From assembly GCF_963576545.1 (NCBI RefSeq), contig NW_026870454.1:558001-622000 (forward strand): DNA of 64,000 bases, written 5' to 3'. This DNA is from Limanda limanda (lineage: Eukaryota > Chordata > Actinopteri > Pleuronectiformes > Pleuronectidae). Position 1 is the first letter of the stretch. The number at the start of each line of letters is the position of its first letter. Both the position numbers and the translations under genes were made by a program. Shown piece by piece: positions 63,079 to 64,000 of this stretch. The notes under the pieces are model-generated. The model ran no database searches, was not told where the DNA came from, and saw only the letters and a list, made by a program, of their open reading frames with translations.

Positions 63079-64000
63079 AATATCTCTTTCTCCTATGTGC
63101 TTTCATCCCTAACCCTCACCCTAACCCTTCCGAAAGTCGGAGAAGCTCAAGGATGGTACCGATCGATGCGCGCTACCCCATTTAGTGGGGGTAGAGCCTA
63201 CTTGCAAGTCTCTCCGACCTTCACAAAAAACGTTATTCAAGAATATCTCTTTCTCCTATGTGCTTTCATCCCTAACCCTAACCCTTCCGAAAGTCGGAGA
63301 AGCTCAAGGATGGTACCGATCGATGCGCGCTACCCCATTTAGTGGGGGTAGAGCCTACTTGCAAGTCTCTCCGACCTTCACAAAAAAAGTTATTCAAGAA
63401 TATCTCCTCAGATTTGGGGGAATTTCGTCGGTCGACCTCTTCCGAAGGTCGTACAAGCTCGGGGATGGTACCAATCGATCCGCAGGACCCAAATTAGTCC
63501 AGATGCAACCACTTTCCAAGTCTCTCCGACCTTCACAAAAAAAGTTATTCAAGAATATCTCTTTCTCCTATGTGCTTTCATCCCTAACCCTAACCCTAAC
63601 CCTTCCGAAAGTCGGAGAAGCTCAAGGATGGTACCGATCGATGCGCGCTACCCCATTTAGTGGGGGTAGAGCCTACTTGCAAGTCTCTCCGACCTTCACA
63701 AAAAAAGTTATTCAAGAATATCTCTTTCTCCTATGTGCTTTCATCCCTAACCCTAACCCTAACCCTTCCGAAAGTCGGAGAAGCTCAAAGATGGTACCAA
63801 TCGATGCGCGCTACCCCATTTAGTGGGGGTAGAGCCTACTTGCAAGTCTCTCCGACCTTCACAAAAAAAGTTATTCAAGAATATCTCCTCAGATTTGGGG
63901 GAATTTCGTCGGTCGACCTCTTCCGAAGGTCGTACAAGCTCGGGGATGGTACCAATCGATCCGCAGGACCAAAATTAGTCCAGATGCAACCACTTTCCAA
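63079..64000 (+). repeat. Further copy of the 59.5-60.5 kb cassette, cut by window end
   Basis: TCA+ACG A (63079), A2 (63236), B 63399, A (63554), AAAG+A83 A (63717) and CCAAAA B (63880, only 121 of 155 bp). The same six-monomer series lies at 35692, 57947 and 59547. The array continues beyond the right edge. Confidence 0.9.

Larger units (their letters stand above)
1..64000 (+). repeat. A/B satellite array filling the whole window
   Basis: The window is tiled end to end by tandem monomers in one orientation: 241 A3 (163 bp), 53 A2 (157 bp) and 106 B (155 bp; the last truncated). These lengths sum exactly to 64,000, so no base is left for genes or insertions. The phase used here starts each monomer at AATATCTC, which is arbitrary. 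Subtype marks used in other entries, in A3 coordinates: T82 (TACTG for TACCG), A83 (TACCAATCG), A112 (TGGGAGTAG), GATCC (GTAGATCC), TCA (CCCTCACCC), CCATAA, GTAG (GTCGTAGAAG), TTATG (TCTTATG), CAT (TTCATGAATA), AAAG (CTCAAAGATGG), ACG (AAAAAACGTT), ATGG (TTTAATGGGG). B marks: PST (GATCTGCAGG), CCTAAGG, GAG (CTCGGAGATGG), TTTCG, CCAAAA (GGACCAAAATT). Organism and chromosomal location are unknown. Confidence 0.98.

Noticed and set aside
1..64000. CRISPR array
   Set aside because: There are no unique spacers; the whole 155-163 bp period is repeated. The repeat is far too long and no cas genes are present.
1..64000. rDNA intergenic spacer subrepeats
   Set aside because: Spacer subrepeats can have similar periods, but no rRNA gene or Pol I element appears in 64 kb.
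1..64000. Transposable element or LTR origin
   Set aside because: No terminal repeats, target-site duplications or transposase/reverse-transcriptase fragments were seen on either strand; the array is purely tandem.

Overview
The whole 64 kb window is one uninterrupted, head-to-tail satellite DNA array. I see no protein-coding gene, RNA gene, transposon or other unique sequence. It is eukaryotic satellite DNA of a nucleosome-like period. The species cannot be named from it. The embedded hexamer is CCCTAA/TTAGGG, the telomere type of animals, most fungi, several protist lineages and some Asparagales plants. It is not the 7-bp type of most plants or the 5-bp type of most insects.

Building blocks. 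Two related monomers alternate. Type A carries a telomere-like tract: CCCTAA x3 in the 163-bp form A3, or x2 in the 157-bp form A2. Type B is 155 bp and has no telomeric tract. By tiling the window I count 294 A monomers (241 A3, 53 A2) and 106 B monomers, the last B cut by the window end after 121 bases. These sum exactly to 64,000, so length varies only by whole monomers or one 6-bp telomeric step. A and B align without gaps over their last 114 bp and share an identical 45-bp block across each monomer junction. Two B monomers are never adjacent. The runs of A before each B are 1 (4 times), 2 (51), 3 (28), 4 (12), 5 (10) and 6 (once).

Layout. Subtype marks (small substitutions that recur in fixed order) reveal overlapping higher-order repeats (HORs). 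0.5-11.4 kb: copies of a 3.8/5.8-kb HOR. 11.4-19.0 kb: two tandem 3832-bp copies. 19.4-20.8 kb: a displaced copy of 17.3-18.7 kb. 20.8-23.2 kb: mostly AAAB tetramers. 23.2-30.1 kb: a 4808-bp period. 30.1-40.7 kb: a mosaic containing a block (33.8-36.6 kb) that reappears at 56.5-58.9 kb. 40.7-45.5 kb: two 2403-bp copies. 44.5-56.4 kb: a 2884-bp copy, two full 3359-bp copies and a partial third. 57.3-60.5 kb: two 1600-bp copies. 60.5-63.1 kb: four AAAB tetramers. 63.1 kb to the end: another copy of the 59.5-60.5 kb cassette.

Interpretation. The array looks young, homogenised by unequal exchange and segmental duplication, and either subtelomeric/heterochromatic or centromeric. The sequence alone cannot decide which. 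The noteworthy biology is about 800 telomeric hexamers in one orientation inside a satellite, with four-tract (quadruplex-competent) and three-tract monomer forms arranged in a higher-order pattern.
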